Shown one piece after another: positions 9,102 through 19,274 of a stretch of 46,734 nt of DNA. The stretch is from contig CAJYAN010000018.1 of the NCBI GenBank assembly GCA_913064945.1, positions 1-46,734 on the forward strand. The letters are read 5' to 3'. Origin of the DNA: an uncultured Gammaproteobacteria bacterium (GTDB lineage: Bacteria > Pseudomonadota > Gammaproteobacteria > UBA6429 > Thiohalophilaceae). Position numbers and translations under genes: made by a program. How positions within the stretch are numbered: position 1 is the first letter of the stretch; every line of letters starts with the position of its first letter. The notes below the pieces were generated by a model. That model made no database searches. It saw only the letters and a program-made list of their open reading frames with translations, and had not been told where the DNA came from.

Positions 9102-9433
9102 TTCTGAACATCAGCGTCCATGTCTACCAGCTCATCGTCGGCTTTCTGAATAACAGCGCCAATCTCGTAACCATCACCATGACGTTGTTTGGTGACACGT
9201 ACCACACGTACCTGCGCATTCAGCGAAGGGGTGATTTTAGTGACTGGTTCGATCCGGATATCTATAATACTTTCTCTGGAGATCGGGTGGCTGGCAATAA
9301 ACATCATGCCCCGCCCGCTTAAGTTCTGTAGCTGGCCCAGTTGCTCCTCGTCATCATAGTCTGTTTTGTAATACAGCTCGGATTCGACGCTGACGCGAAT
9401 ATAATCACGTTTTTCATCATAATCCCGTGACAT
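9098..9433 (-). CDS. PilZ-domain protein
   Basis: PilZ domains bind cyclic di-GMP and relay it to motility, adhesion or exopolysaccharide targets. The start chosen is the ATG at 9433, with GGGGAGAG upstream, giving 111 residues. The two c-di-GMP motifs are intact: R9-x3-R13 (RDYIR) and N37-x-S39-x2-G42 (NLSGRG). It is a single-domain protein, so it probably acts on a partner. It is alone on its strand, convergent with the small frame at 8823-9101. Confidence 0.88.
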   Translation of the reverse strand: MSRDYDEKRDYIRVSVESELYYKTDYDDEEQLGQLQNLSGRGMMFIASHPISRESIIDIRIEPVTKITPSLNAQVRVVRVTKQRHGDGYEIGAVIQKADDELVDMDADVQN

Positions 9434-9924
9434 GGTCTCTCCCCTGTTGAAATTTCGAATATTGTTAACAAACTTTTGGCGACAAGGTAAGCACATCATA
9501 CACAGTACGCCATACTAGTGTAACGGTCAGCTGACCTTGTGCTTTAGATCCCGATCCACCGCCGATATCGATGACTAGCACCGGGGACGAATCAGCCAAA
9601 CGACAGGTCTGTTGAGGCACGAACATTTATCACTTATTATTCAACAAGTTATGCACAGCAAAAACTGCATTCTACACAATAGCCTGGCGTTTCTTTACGT
9701 GAAGATCCCCTTCTTAACACGTTACTCAAACCTTCTATATCAGCGACACGTGAGTGTCACGCGGTAGGTGTATAAAATCCATATTAAAAACGGCTACCCT
9801 TTGACGCCGCTGAAATAAATTCGCTAAGCTGAAACATTATTTTATGCCCATGGTGGTGAGTACGAATATTTTTATCCAGAGCATTCTTACCAAATCCAGC
9901 TTTGGCTCATATCAAACCACATCG
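9434..9924. other. Intergenic stretch, no gene recognised
   Basis: Stop codons break all frames and no RNA gene is apparent. The only structure seen is a small inverted repeat around 9745-9761, which can pair as GACAC-GTGA-GTGTC or CGTGA-GTG-TCACG. The promoter of the PilZ gene presumably lies near 9434-9550. Confidence 0.5.
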
Positions 9925-10995
9925 TTAGACGGTAGTTGTTTTCCTGTTAGCAGGAATGTCCAGATAACGGGTGTCGCGTAATACGATACCACGTAGTAAA
10001 CGACCAAGAATATCAGCGCCGGTAATAACGCGTTTATCATCTGACCAAATTAAAATGAGATCGTCATCGACAACATCATCGATGTCAGACTGTGCATAAA
10101 CCTTTAACTTTGAGAGTACATTACCCAGTAATGTATAGGGATCAGTGATAATCATTGGACGATGACAATAACTATATGGATTGAACTCCCCTGTTCCGAA
10201 CAGAGCGTCCCTAAGAAATGCATTCGCATTCAACACAAGGCAAGGTTGATCATGTTCATCAACGAGGATGACCCATTTTTTTTCCGAGCGATTAATCTTT
10301 TGTAAAAAAGGATCCAGGGCACGACGATCAAATTCCGGAAAAATGGGCTTGCCCGCTTTTGTTGACAAGCGAATGATACTCTCAGGATCGATATGTTCAC
10401 CCTCCTGGCTGACCTTAATATCATCCAATGCCAGAAAATTCATCGCACCGATACCCTCCAGCCGATCAATCTCAGATTCTTCAGCTTCGATATGTTTTCG
10501 GATGACCGCACGCAGGTCTTGCTCCTTGAAATAACTAATCCCTTCTTCACCCAACCACCTGTCCAAAACCATAGCGCTAGGCTTGGCTACCGGATAAAGC
10601 AGGAATTGGTAAAAACGCAAGACAGGAGACAATAACGCTCCCATGCGCATAGCATGCTTCGAGAAGTATGCCTGGGGAATAATTTCGCCCAAAAATGTGA
10701 TAAGAAATGTAGAGAAGAGAAATGCGGTCACACCCGTCATGACCGAACCGGACAGCAATGTAAGCAACACGTTGATGGATACATTACCCCAAAGAATGGT
10801 AGTCAACAGCAAATTAAAATCTTTCCGCAATAAGAGTATCTTCGCGGCAGAAGAATTTCCTGTGAGCGCTTCTACTTCAAGTCGCAAACGACTTATACTG
10901 AGTAACGCCAGGTTAAGTCCGGAAAAAATAGCTGACTGACTAATACAAAAAAATATCCCCAACCATATAAAGATATTTGCTGATATTGATTCCAT
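9925..10995 (-). CDS. CNNM-domain (DUF21) membrane protein with CBS pair
   Basis: The family includes CorB/CNNM magnesium and cobalt transport or efflux proteins. The N-terminal half has about four membrane segments: near the N-terminus; LLTTILWGNVSINVLLTLL; a segment ending in the conserved GEIIPQ; and LLSPVLRFYQFLLYPVAKP. The C-terminal part (about 190-340) fits a CBS pair with degenerate sequence. At 356 residues it ends there and lacks the C-terminal CorC_HlyC domain often present. The ATG at 10995 was preferred over a TTG at 11007; neither has a strong ribosome site. Substrate is unknown. Confidence 0.8.
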   Translation of the reverse strand: MESISANIFIWLGIFFCISQSAIFSGLNLALLSISRLRLEVEALTGNSSAAKILLLRKDFNLLLTTILWGNVSINVLLTLLSGSVMTGVTAFLFSTFLITFLGEIIPQAYFSKHAMRMGALLSPVLRFYQFLLYPVAKPSAMVLDRWLGEEGISYFKEQDLRAVIRKHIEAEESEIDRLEGIGAMNFLALDDIKVSQEGEHIDPESIIRLSTKAGKPIFPEFDRRALDPFLQKINRSEKKWVILVDEHDQPCLVLNANAFLRDALFGTGEFNPYSYCHRPMIITDPYTLLGNVLSKLKVYAQSDIDDVVDDDLILIWSDDKRVITGADILGRLLRGIVLRDTRYLDIPANRKTTTV

Positions 10996-11568
10996 AATAA
11001 TATTCAATTCTTATTGTTAATTAATTGTAAGCCTGCCAAATCGAAATAATTTTTACTGCACTTCAATGACAGTATCGTTCTGATTTGTGTTTACGCAAGC
11101 AAATATACCTCGCCGAGTTCGCATATTTCTTTATATACTTGATAGGCCGCACGTCGAGTCAGATTATTCTGATCGAGAAGGAGTGCCCGGTTACCTCTTT
11201 GCGCCCATCAGTGATCACTATCACGGCAAGCAGAAACAGGCCTGGCCCACCTACCAAGGTCCCGAACGTTGATAGACGCATGAGCGTATTAAGGAAGGAA
11301 ACTGACTCGTTCATATTTTTCATTACCGCCCTGTATGGTATGGCCTTCCGCTGGTATGGCTTACTTTTATTGTGCTTCGATTAAACTATCAGCAACGCCT
11401 CACTTCACATCGTCATAATCAAAACATGTATTGATGCCGATCAATTGAACTAACAATGTCTAGTATCATACGATATGGTAGCCAACAGACAATCAATAAC
11501 GATTTGCCTACAGCTATTGGTTGCATCGATGCCTCCGTGCATCCATGTAGAAATACAAAGGTAACCTC
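10996..11568. other. Long spacer with a possible gene remnant
   Basis: A plus-strand frame at 11087-11272 ends in a protein-like stretch (GVPGYLFAPISDHYHGKQ). It has no ribosome site, a weak N-terminal half and no recognised family, so it may be a decayed gene. The rest shows no gene or RNA. The promoter of the following symporter should lie near its right end. Confidence 0.35.
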
Positions 11569-12924
11569 ATGATGAATATCTCAGCGAATAACCCGTTCAA
11601 CTATCTCAGCAACCACCTGACCAAACTGGTAAAAGGACGCCTGTGGTTGAAAGTGCTGATAGGGATGGTGCTGGGTATTGCGACAGGCATGTTAATTGGT
11701 CCTACCACAGGCTGGCTCCCCACTGACACCGCTACCACAGTCGGAAACTGGCTGGCACTACCCGGTCAATTATTTCTGACCCTGATTCAAATGATCGTCA
11801 TGCCATTAATATTTGCCTCTGTTGTGCGAGGTCTGACATCGAGTAACAGTTTTGAGCAGTTACGTAAGATGGGCATCGGTGTCGTGGTCTATTTTGTGAT
11901 TACCACCACTATTGCCATTATCATTGGTCTGGCCATTGCCAAACTGGTCAATCCCGGCAGTTTTGTTGATGCCGGCAGTCTAAAATCTACGTTGCCAGCC
12001 AGTGTAACACTACCCAATACTGCACAGGCGGCGATGCCTAGCCTGGCGGAGCTGCCGAAAACACTCGTGACGATATTACCTACCAATCCGCTAACTTCCA
12101 TGGTTGAAGGACAAATGTTACAGGTGGTTCTCTTTGCCGCCATCATGGGGATCGCGCTGGTAATGATGAATGCCGCCCAATCAAAACCCTTACTCGACCT
12201 GGTCGCTTCGCTTCAGGAAGTCTGTATGACGGTCGTGGGCTGGGCAATGCGTCTTGCGCCAATCGCCGTGTTTGGTCTGATGGCGCAACTCACCACCAAG
12301 ATAGGGCTAAATGCAATATTAGGCATGGGTGTCTACGTCGGCACGGTACTACTCGGTCTGGCGATCCTTCTGTCAATGTATCTATTGCTTATATACATTT
12401 TCGCCAGGGAGACTCCCTTGCATTTTCTTGGCAATAGCCGTGATGTATTGTTGTTAGCATTCTCAACCTCCAGTTCTGCTGCTGTCATGCCACTTTCGAT
12501 TAAAACAGCGGAGGAAAAACTCAACGTAAACCCATCAGTTTCCCAGTTCGTGATCCCGCTGGGGGCCACTATCAACATGAATGGCACCGCCCTGTATCAG
12601 GGTGTCGCCACCATCTTTCTGGCGCAGGTCTATGGCGTGGACCTGAATACAAGCGCATTGCTGCTGGTCATCGTCACGGCCGTTGGTGCCTCCATCGGTT
12701 CACCGGGAACACCGGGTGTTGGCATTATCATTCTCGCTATGGTGTTGGAAACAGCGGGTATCCCAACCGCAGGAATTGCCCTCATTATGGGTGTCGATCG
12801 CATCCTGGATATGAGCCGTACGGCGGTCAATGTCTGCGGTGACCTGGTGGCCGCCAAACTGATGGATCGCTGGCTGATTAACACGAATGTCCTCGAGACA
12901 CCTATACCTGAAGCAGCCGACTAA
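11569..12924 (+). CDS. Dicarboxylate/amino acid:cation symporter (GltP/DctA type)
   Basis: This inner-membrane carrier takes up acidic amino acids or C4-dicarboxylates with Na+ or H+. The 451 residues carry the family hallmarks in order: IQMIVMPLIFASVVRGL, the serine-rich hairpin FSTSSSAAVMPLS, the TM7 motif NMNGTALYQG (NMDGT in archaeal GltPh), hairpin 2 GSPGTPGVG, and TM8 DRILDMSRTAVNVCGD. The TM8 Asp and Arg pair binds the substrate amino and side-chain carboxylate groups in glutamate transporters, which favours aspartate/glutamate. AAGGTAAC precedes the ATG. It stands alone; a P-type ATPase follows after 222 bases. Confidence 0.9.
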   Translation: MMNISANNPFNYLSNHLTKLVKGRLWLKVLIGMVLGIATGMLIGPTTGWLPTDTATTVGNWLALPGQLFLTLIQMIVMPLIFASVVRGLTSSNSFEQLRKMGIGVVVYFVITTTIAIIIGLAIAKLVNPGSFVDAGSLKSTLPASVTLPNTAQAAMPSLAELPKTLVTILPTNPLTSMVEGQMLQVVLFAAIMGIALVMMNAAQSKPLLDLVASLQEVCMTVVGWAMRLAPIAVFGLMAQLTTKIGLNAILGMGVYVGTVLLGLAILLSMYLLLIYIFARETPLHFLGNSRDVLLLAFSTSSSAAVMPLSIKTAEEKLNVNPSVSQFVIPLGATINMNGTALYQGVATIFLAQVYGVDLNTSALLLVIVTAVGASIGSPGTPGVGIIILAMVLETAGIPTAGIALIMGVDRILDMSRTAVNVCGDLVAAKLMDRWLINTNVLETPIPEAAD

Positions 12925-13146
12925 TCATGCGACTTATTGTCAGTTCGGTGCGCGTATAACTAGGACATCAGTTTGTAAAAATTAACAGTATTGTCGCAGG
13001 CTTTACTGGTAGCCGAATCATAGATCAAGTTTCAGCGTGCCTAAACGCAACCGCATCTCGGGAGGTTAGTAGAATCTGAGACACCTCGCTTGTATATACA
13101 GGCCTTGTGCGTCAGCGACTGACGACCATTTCAGGAGGAATAAATA

Positions 13147-15852
13147 ATGGCTGATCCCGATAGCCTCGTAGACATACTCTGGCACAGTCAGGACCGCGAT
13201 ACGATTTTTATGAAAGTATCATCGTCTGCAGAAGGCCTGTCGCAACAGGATGCACAAGTCCGCTTGCAGGCAGCTGGTCCCAATCGTCTTTCTGATGCAA
13301 AGAAAAAAGGCCTGCTGGCACGTCTTCTCGAACAGTTTCATAATGTTCTCATTTATGTCCTGCTGGGGGCTGGCGCCGTCACTGCCCTGCTCGGTCACTG
13401 GGTCGACAGCGGCGTCATTCTTGGTGTGGTGGTCATCAATGCCATTATTGGTTTCATTCAGGAGGGCAAGGCGGAAAAGGCCCTCGACGCCATCCGCAAT
13501 ATGCTCTCTCAACAGGCCATGATTAAACGTGATGGCAGGTTCATCAACCTTCCTGCTGAACAGTTAGTCCCCGGTGATGTGGTTTTACTTCAGTCCGGTG
13601 ACAAGGTCCCGGCAGACCTGCGCCTGTTCAAGGTCCGTGAACTCCGCATCGAAGAGGCCATGCTCACCGGTGAATCAGTGCCTGTGGAAAAAAACACCCA
13701 TCCAGTCGACGAACATGCCTCCATCGGTGATCGCAAGTGCCTCGCCTACTCCGGCACCCTGGTGACCTACGGTCAGGGCCAGGGTGTTGTCGTCGCGACC
13801 GGCGATCATACCGAGATCGGGCGCATCAGCGGCATGTTAGACAAAGTGCAAACCCTCACCACGCCACTGCTGCGACAGATGGCAACCTTTGCCAGGTGGC
13901 TCACGATTGCCATCGGTATCATCGCCGCCGCCACCTTTGCCTATGGTGTAATGCTGCAGGATTATTCTGCCGGTGACATGTTTCTCGCCGCCGTGGGACT
14001 GGCGGTGGCAGGCATCCCGGAGGGACTACCCGCCATCATGACCATCACCCTGGCCATTGGTGTGCAACGCATGGCCCGGCAACATGCCATCATACGCCGT
14101 CTGCCGGCAGTGGAGACCCTGGGTTCGGTCAGTGTCATCTGTTCGGACAAGACCGGTACCCTGACCCGTAATGAAATGACCGTGCAGAATGTCGCCACCG
14201 GTGCCGGTATCTATGCGGTCAGCGGCGCGGGTTATGATCCCCACGGTGCCTTTAGCCTGGAAGGCCGCGATGTTAGTCCGAAAGCGTTTCCGTTGCTCCA
14301 GGAAATTGCGCAAGCGGCATTGTTATGCAATGACGCTTCATTGTCGGAAGTGAATGGCCAGTGGCTGATGCAGGGCGATCCCACCGAGGGGGCGCTGGTG
14401 ACACTGGCGTTGAAGGCGGGGCTTGAGCACATCTATTGCCAGAACCAATTTCCTCGAACCGATGCCATCCCCTTCGAATCGCAGCACCGCTTTATGGCTA
14501 CCCTGCACCATGACCACGCCGGGCACGGTTTCGTCTATCTCAAAGGGGCACCGGAACGGGTACTGGAAATGTGTCACCTGCAGCGCATGCGTGGTAAAGA
14601 TACTCCCCTGGACATGACCTACTGGAATGATTGCATGCACGCCATGGCCACCCGCGGTCAACGATTGCTGGCCATCGCCTTTAAAACTGCCACGGCCGAA
14701 CAACAGAGTCTTGACTTTAAGGATGTGGAAAGCAGTTTTACCCTGCTCGGCGTGGTGGGGATTATCGATCCACCACGTGAGGAGGCAACCCAGTCGGTGC
14801 ACGACTGCCAGTCGGCCGGCATCCGGGTAAAAATGATCACCGGTGACCACGCCATTACCGCACTCGCGATCGGCACACAAATGGGCATCGGCGATGGTGT
14901 CACGGTCATCAGTGGTAACGAGCTGGAGACCTATGACGAATCTCAGCTGCAAAACGCCGTACAGCGGTCTGATATCTTTGCCCGAGTCTCACCTGAGCAG
15001 AAACTGCAATTGGTAACGGCATTACAGGCCGCTGGCGAAGTCGTTTCCATGACCGGTGACGGTGTCAACGACGCACCGGCGCTAAAGCGTGCCGATGTGG
15101 GTGTCGCCATGGGGCTCAAGGGCACCGAAGTCGCCAAGGAAGCCGCGGAGATGGTGCTCGCCGATGACAACTTTGCCTCCATTGCCCATGCCGTGAAGCA
15201 GGGACGTACGGTGTACGACAATCTGAAGAAATCTATCCTGTTCGTACTCCCCACCAACGGCGGCGAGGCGCTCATCATCATCGCGGCTATTGTCATGGGC
15301 CGTCAACTGCCCATCACCCCGGCACAGATCCTCTGGATCAACATGATCACGGCGGTGACCCTGGCGCTGACCCTGGCCTTTGAGCCGGCAGAACGGCATG
15401 TCATGCAGCGCCCACCGCGAAACCCAAAAGAACCCCTGCTCTCGAAATTCCTGATCTGGCGTATTATCTTTGTCTCCCTGATCCTGGTGGCCGGTACCTT
15501 CGGCCTGTTCCTGTGGGAACGGCAACATGGTGCCTCCATCGAGCTGGCCCGCACTGTCGCCGTTAACACGCTGGTCATGTTTGAGATATTCTATTTATTC
15601 AGCGCCCGTTATCTACTGGCACCTTCATTGACGTATGAGGGCTTGTTCGGCAACCGTTATGTCCTGTATGCCATCGGCCTGCTCGTGCTATTCCAGCTGG
15701 GTTTCACCTACCTCGGTACGATGCAAACACTGTTCGCCACGACTACCATGAGTGGTGAGGCATGGTTGCGTGTCATCGCTGTCGCTTCATCCGTGTTGTT
15801 TCTGGTCGAGATAGAAAAGCTACTGCTCCGTAAATACACCCAATCAGAATAG
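13147..15852 (+). CDS. P-type cation-transporting ATPase (P2 type)
   Basis: The 901-residue membrane pump has all P2 ATPase domains: an N-terminal cation ATPase domain, the actuator loop with TGES, TM4 GIPEGLPAI, the phosphorylated Asp in DKTGTLT (D334), the hinge MTGDGVNDAPAL, and six C-terminal membrane segments. TM5 reads NGGEAL, keeping the Asn and Glu of the calcium site. In TM6 (LWINMITAV) Ala replaces the Asp that completes calcium site II in SERCA. Substrate could be Ca2+, Na+, Mn2+ or H+ and cannot be settled here. AGGAGGA precedes the ATG. Confidence 0.9.
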   Translation: MADPDSLVDILWHSQDRDTIFMKVSSSAEGLSQQDAQVRLQAAGPNRLSDAKKKGLLARLLEQFHNVLIYVLLGAGAVTALLGHWVDSGVILGVVVINAIIGFIQEGKAEKALDAIRNMLSQQAMIKRDGRFINLPAEQLVPGDVVLLQSGDKVPADLRLFKVRELRIEEAMLTGESVPVEKNTHPVDEHASIGDRKCLAYSGTLVTYGQGQGVVVATGDHTEIGRISGMLDKVQTLTTPLLRQMATFARWLTIAIGIIAAATFAYGVMLQDYSAGDMFLAAVGLAVAGIPEGLPAIMTITLAIGVQRMARQHAIIRRLPAVETLGSVSVICSDKTGTLTRNEMTVQNVATGAGIYAVSGAGYDPHGAFSLEGRDVSPKAFPLLQEIAQAALLCNDASLSEVNGQWLMQGDPTEGALVTLALKAGLEHIYCQNQFPRTDAIPFESQHRFMATLHHDHAGHGFVYLKGAPERVLEMCHLQRMRGKDTPLDMTYWNDCMHAMATRGQRLLAIAFKTATAEQQSLDFKDVESSFTLLGVVGIIDPPREEATQSVHDCQSAGIRVKMITGDHAITALAIGTQMGIGDGVTVISGNELETYDESQLQNAVQRSDIFARVSPEQKLQLVTALQAAGEVVSMTGDGVNDAPALKRADVGVAMGLKGTEVAKEAAEMVLADDNFASIAHAVKQGRTVYDNLKKSILFVLPTNGGEALIIIAAIVMGRQLPITPAQILWINMITAVTLALTLAFEPAERHVMQRPPRNPKEPLLSKFLIWRIIFVSLILVAGTFGLFLWERQHGASIELARTVAVNTLVMFEIFYLFSARYLLAPSLTYEGLFGNRYVLYAIGLLVLFQLGFTYLGTMQTLFATTTMSGEAWLRVIAVASSVLFLVEIEKLLLRKYTQSE

Positions 15853-16212
15853 CGGGCATTCTGGCGAGGTAAAAAGCAGGGAAGTGCGCTTCGTTACTTC
15901 AACATCAATCAGGCCGACCTGAATCTAACCACACTCCATCAAGGCTGTGGAATGGTATATTTCAATACGAATCAGTAGCGCCTGTTACCCCTGATGCTGC
16001 CCCCCAGAAAATGAGTTTGGCCCGTAATGATTACCTCACAATTTGAGTTTTGCGCCAGCCGCTAAAAACCATGCGCTATTATCAAACCAGCTTGAACTCC
16101 ATATCACACCAGACATACGCTTCACAACGCAATCGCTGTTACAATCACTCATTGATAATAAACAGTTTTGCATACTGGATACGACAAACCTGATCATTGA
16201 TACTAAGGCTCA
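15853..16212. other. Intergenic stretch, no gene recognised
   Basis: No open frame of note, RNA gene or clear terminator hairpin was seen between the ATPase gene and mutS. The mutS promoter is presumably in the AT-rich right half. mutS itself lacks a strong ribosome site. Confidence 0.5.
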
Positions 16213-18774
16213 ATGAATAAACCCGCACAACTACTCAAGCCCCACACCCCCATGATGCAGCAGTATCTGCGTATCAAGGCCGAACATCCGGATATTCTGC
16301 TGTTTTACCGCATGGGTGATTTTTATGAACTCTTTTATGACGATGCCAAACAGGCGGCCGATTTATTAGGCATTACGCTAACCGCCCGCGGCCAGTCAGC
16401 GGGCACCCCTATTCCAATGGCCGGTGTGCCCTACCATGCGGTGGAGGGCTATCTGGCCAAATTGGTCAAACGGGGACAATCGATTGCGATTTGTGAGCAG
16501 ATTGGTGACCCGGCGACGTCGAAAGGCCCGGTTGAACGTCAGGTGGTACGCATTATCACCCCCGGCACCCTCACCGACGAGGCACTGCTGTCGGAACAAC
16601 GTGACAATTTATTAGCCTGCCTGTTTTCCCAGGGGACCGAAACGGGCCTGGCCGCGCTGGACCTGAGCAGCGGCCGCTTCCATGTGATGGAATTCAATCA
16701 GCCCATCCAGCTACAGCATGAACTGGCACGCCTGCAGGCGGCTGAGCTCCTGTATCCTGATAGTGAAGACTTACCTGATATCCCGTCAAACGCCCATGCC
16801 GTAACAGCCTTGCCAGCCTGGCACTTTGACACCAGCGCCGCCCGGCAGCGCCTGTGTACACAATTCGGCACCCGCGACCTGGCCGGTTTTGGCTGTGAAC
16901 ACATGCCCTTGGCCATAGCCGCCGCCGGGGCATTGCTTCACTATGTCCAGGATACCCAGCGCACGGCCCTACCCCATATTCGCTCGCTGCAAGTGGAGCA
17001 GGTCAGCGATAGCGTAATGCTCGATGCCAGCACCCGTCTGAACCTGGAGCTGGAGACCAGTCTCTCCGGTCACGAGCAACACACCCTCCTCGGTGTGCTG
17101 GACAAGTGCGCCACCCCCATGGGCAGTCGCCAGTTACGACGCTGGCTACAACGCCCGCTACGCAACCGGGAGATATTGCAACAGCGCCAGGCCTGTGTCG
17201 GTGAACTTCTGGCGGGGCAACTCTACGAGGAATTTTACGCCGCCCTGCGTGGCCTGGGCGACATGGAACGCATCCTGTCGCGGGTCGCCCTGCGCTCTGC
17301 ACGACCACGCGACCTGAAACAGCTGGCCATCATTCTCAGTCAGCTACCCACAATACAGGCACAACTGGGGCAGCGACATTCATCGTTACTCACAAGCCTG
17401 TCACAACAACTGGGCAGTTTCCCGGCCCTGGCCGAGCGTCTGGACAAGGCCCTGGTGGAAAACCCGCCCCAGATCATCCGCGATGGCGGGGTCATTGCCA
17501 ACGGCTACGACGCTACTTTGGACGAGCTTCGCTGCCTGCGCGACAACGTCGGCGAGACTCTCTCGCAGCTGGAACAGGCCGTCAAAGCAGAGACCGGCAT
17601 CAATACCCTCAAGGTCAGTTTCAATAAAGTACATGGCTATTACATAGAGGTCAGCCGGGCACAAAGCGTGAACATGCCGGCCCATTATCAGCGGCGTCAG
17701 ACCCTGAAAAATGCCGAGCGTTACATTACCCCTGAACTGAAAGCGCTGGAAGACAAGGTCCTCAGCGCCGGTGAACGTGCCCTGAGCAGGGAAAAGGCAC
17801 TGTATGAAGAACTACTCGACGTCCTCAATGCCGACCTGGCAACCCTACAGGACAGCGCCATCGCGCTGGCCACACTCGACTGCCTACAAACGCTGGCCGA
17901 GCGCGCCGCCAGCCTCCATCTGAAACCTGCAGACCTCAGCGACAAGACGGGGATTTCGATCCAGCAGGGTCGCCACCTGGTCATTGAACAGGTTCAGCAA
18001 GCGCCCTTCACCGCCAACGATATCGAGCTGAATGATGAGACGGGGCGTATGTTGCTGATAACGGGCCCCAATATGGGGGGCAAGTCCACCTACATGCGTC
18101 AGACGGCGTTGATTGTCCTGCTGGCGCACATCGGCAGTTATGTCCCGGCCGACAGCGCAACGATTGGACCCATCGACCGCATCTTTACCCGCATCGGCGC
18201 GGCAGATGACCTGGCCAGTGGTCGCTCAACCTTCATGGTGGAAATGACCGAGACCGCCAATATCCTGCACAACGCCACCGCGGACTCCCTCGTACTGATG
18301 GATGAAATTGGCCGTGGCACCGGGACCTTCGATGGCATGTCCCTGGCCTGGGCCTGCGCCGAGGAACTGGCAAAACACATTGGTGCCTATTGCCTGTTTG
18401 CGACTCACTACTTTGAGCTGACCCAGCTGGCAGATCAATTAAACAACTGCCGTAATGTCCATCTGGAGGCCATCGAACATGGCGAGCGCATTGTCTTCTT
18501 GCACCATGTCAAAGATGGCCCCGCAGACCGCAGCTATGGTCTGCACGTCGCCGCCCTCGCCGGCGTACCGCCACACGTCATCAAAACGGCGCGAGAAAAA
18601 CTGCGGCAGTTGGAACACAGTCGTACCGATCAGGCACCCACGGTGATCGCAGCCGAACCGAGTACACCCGCTCGTTCGCGCCTGGAGGAAACGCTCAGCA
18701 GCATCAATCCCGATGACCTCAGCCCCAAAGAAGCCCTGGAACTGCTCTATCGTCTACAACAGGATCTACTTTGA
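16213..18774 (+). CDS. mutS: DNA mismatch repair protein MutS
   Basis: MutS recognises mismatches and small loops and starts methyl-directed repair with MutL. The 853 residues equal the E. coli length. The mismatch-wedge motif DFYELF is at about 35-40, the Walker [11 protein letters not shown] at about 617-626, then Walker B and signature regions ([13 protein letters not shown]) and the C-terminal helix-turn-helix. The short C-terminal tail after about 800 ([13 protein letters not shown]) matches the tetramerisation segment. fdxA follows after 155 bases, an order shared with Pseudomonas. Confidence 0.98.
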   Translation: MNKPAQLLKPHTPMMQQYLRIKAEHPDILLFYRMGDFYELFYDDAKQAADLLGITLTARGQSAGTPIPMAGVPYHAVEGYLAKLVKRGQSIAICEQIGDPATSKGPVERQVVRIITPGTLTDEALLSEQRDNLLACLFSQGTETGLAALDLSSGRFHVMEFNQPIQLQHELARLQAAELLYPDSEDLPDIPSNAHAVTALPAWHFDTSAARQRLCTQFGTRDLAGFGCEHMPLAIAAAGALLHYVQDTQRTALPHIRSLQVEQVSDSVMLDASTRLNLELETSLSGHEQHTLLGVLDKCATPMGSRQLRRWLQRPLRNREILQQRQACVGELLAGQLYEEFYAALRGLGDMERILSRVALRSARPRDLKQLAIILSQLPTIQAQLGQRHSSLLTSLSQQLGSFPALAERLDKALVENPPQIIRDGGVIANGYDATLDELRCLRDNVGETLSQLEQAVKAETGINTLKVSFNKVHGYYIEVSRAQSVNMPAHYQRRQTLKNAERYITPELKALEDKVLSAGERALSREKALYEELLDVLNADLATLQDSAIALATLDCLQTLAERAASLHLKPADLSDKTGISIQQGRHLVIEQVQQAPFTANDIELNDETGRMLLITGPNMGGKSTYMRQTALIVLLAHIGSYVPADSATIGPIDRIFTRIGAADDLASGRSTFMVEMTETANILHNATADSLVLMDEIGRGTGTFDGMSLAWACAEELAKHIGAYCLFATHYFELTQLADQLNNCRNVHLEAIEHGERIVFLHHVKDGPADRSYGLHVAALAGVPPHVIKTAREKLRQLEHSRTDQAPTVIAAEPSTPARSRLEETLSSINPDDLSPKEALELLYRLQQDLL

Positions 18775-18929
18775 GTGCCTCACTTTTTGTTTAACCCATC
18801 TCAAAATACTTTTCTCACGACAATAAATTTACTGCCATATATGCGAGGCTATTTCTCATCACCTGCGAATTGGATTATGATGAGCCCTCAGTCACAATAC
18901 GGCCTCATTCGCTTTAACAGGAATTTTCA

Positions 18930-19253
18930 ATGACTTACGTAGTAACCGATAACTGTATCCGCTGCAAATACACCGACTGTGTCGAAGTCTGCCCGGTAGA
19001 CTGCTTTCATGAGGGTCCCAATTTCCTGGTCATTGACCCGGATGAATGCATCGACTGCACCCTGTGTGAACCCGAATGCCCGGCAGGGGCTATCTTCGCT
19101 GAAGATGATGTGCCTGATGGCATGGAGCATTTTACCGCCCTTAATGCCGAACTGGCCAACAAGTGGCCGGTAATCACGGAAATGAAACCGGCCCCGGATG
19201 ATGCCAAGGAATGGGATGGCAAGCCGGACAAACTCAAATACCTGGAACGCTAG
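18930..19253 (+). CDS. fdxA: Seven-iron ferredoxin FdxA
   Basis: This small soluble electron carrier holds one [3Fe-4S] and one [4Fe-4S] cluster. In the 107-residue protein C9, C17 and C50 match the three-iron ligands, and C21, C40, C43 and C46 the four-iron ligands of Azotobacter ferredoxin I. CPVDC and [11 protein letters not shown] are visible. The C-terminal extension (about 60-107) is typical of the family. AGGAATTTTCA precedes the ATG. In P. aeruginosa the neighbour of fdxA is the small RNA gene rsmZ; here a similar RNA lies one gene further on. Confidence 0.97.
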   Translation: MTYVVTDNCIRCKYTDCVEVCPVDCFHEGPNFLVIDPDECIDCTLCEPECPAGAIFAEDDVPDGMEHFTALNAELANKWPVITEMKPAPDDAKEWDGKPDKLKYLER

Positions 19254-19274
19254 GTCGCTGGCTCTCGGGCACGC

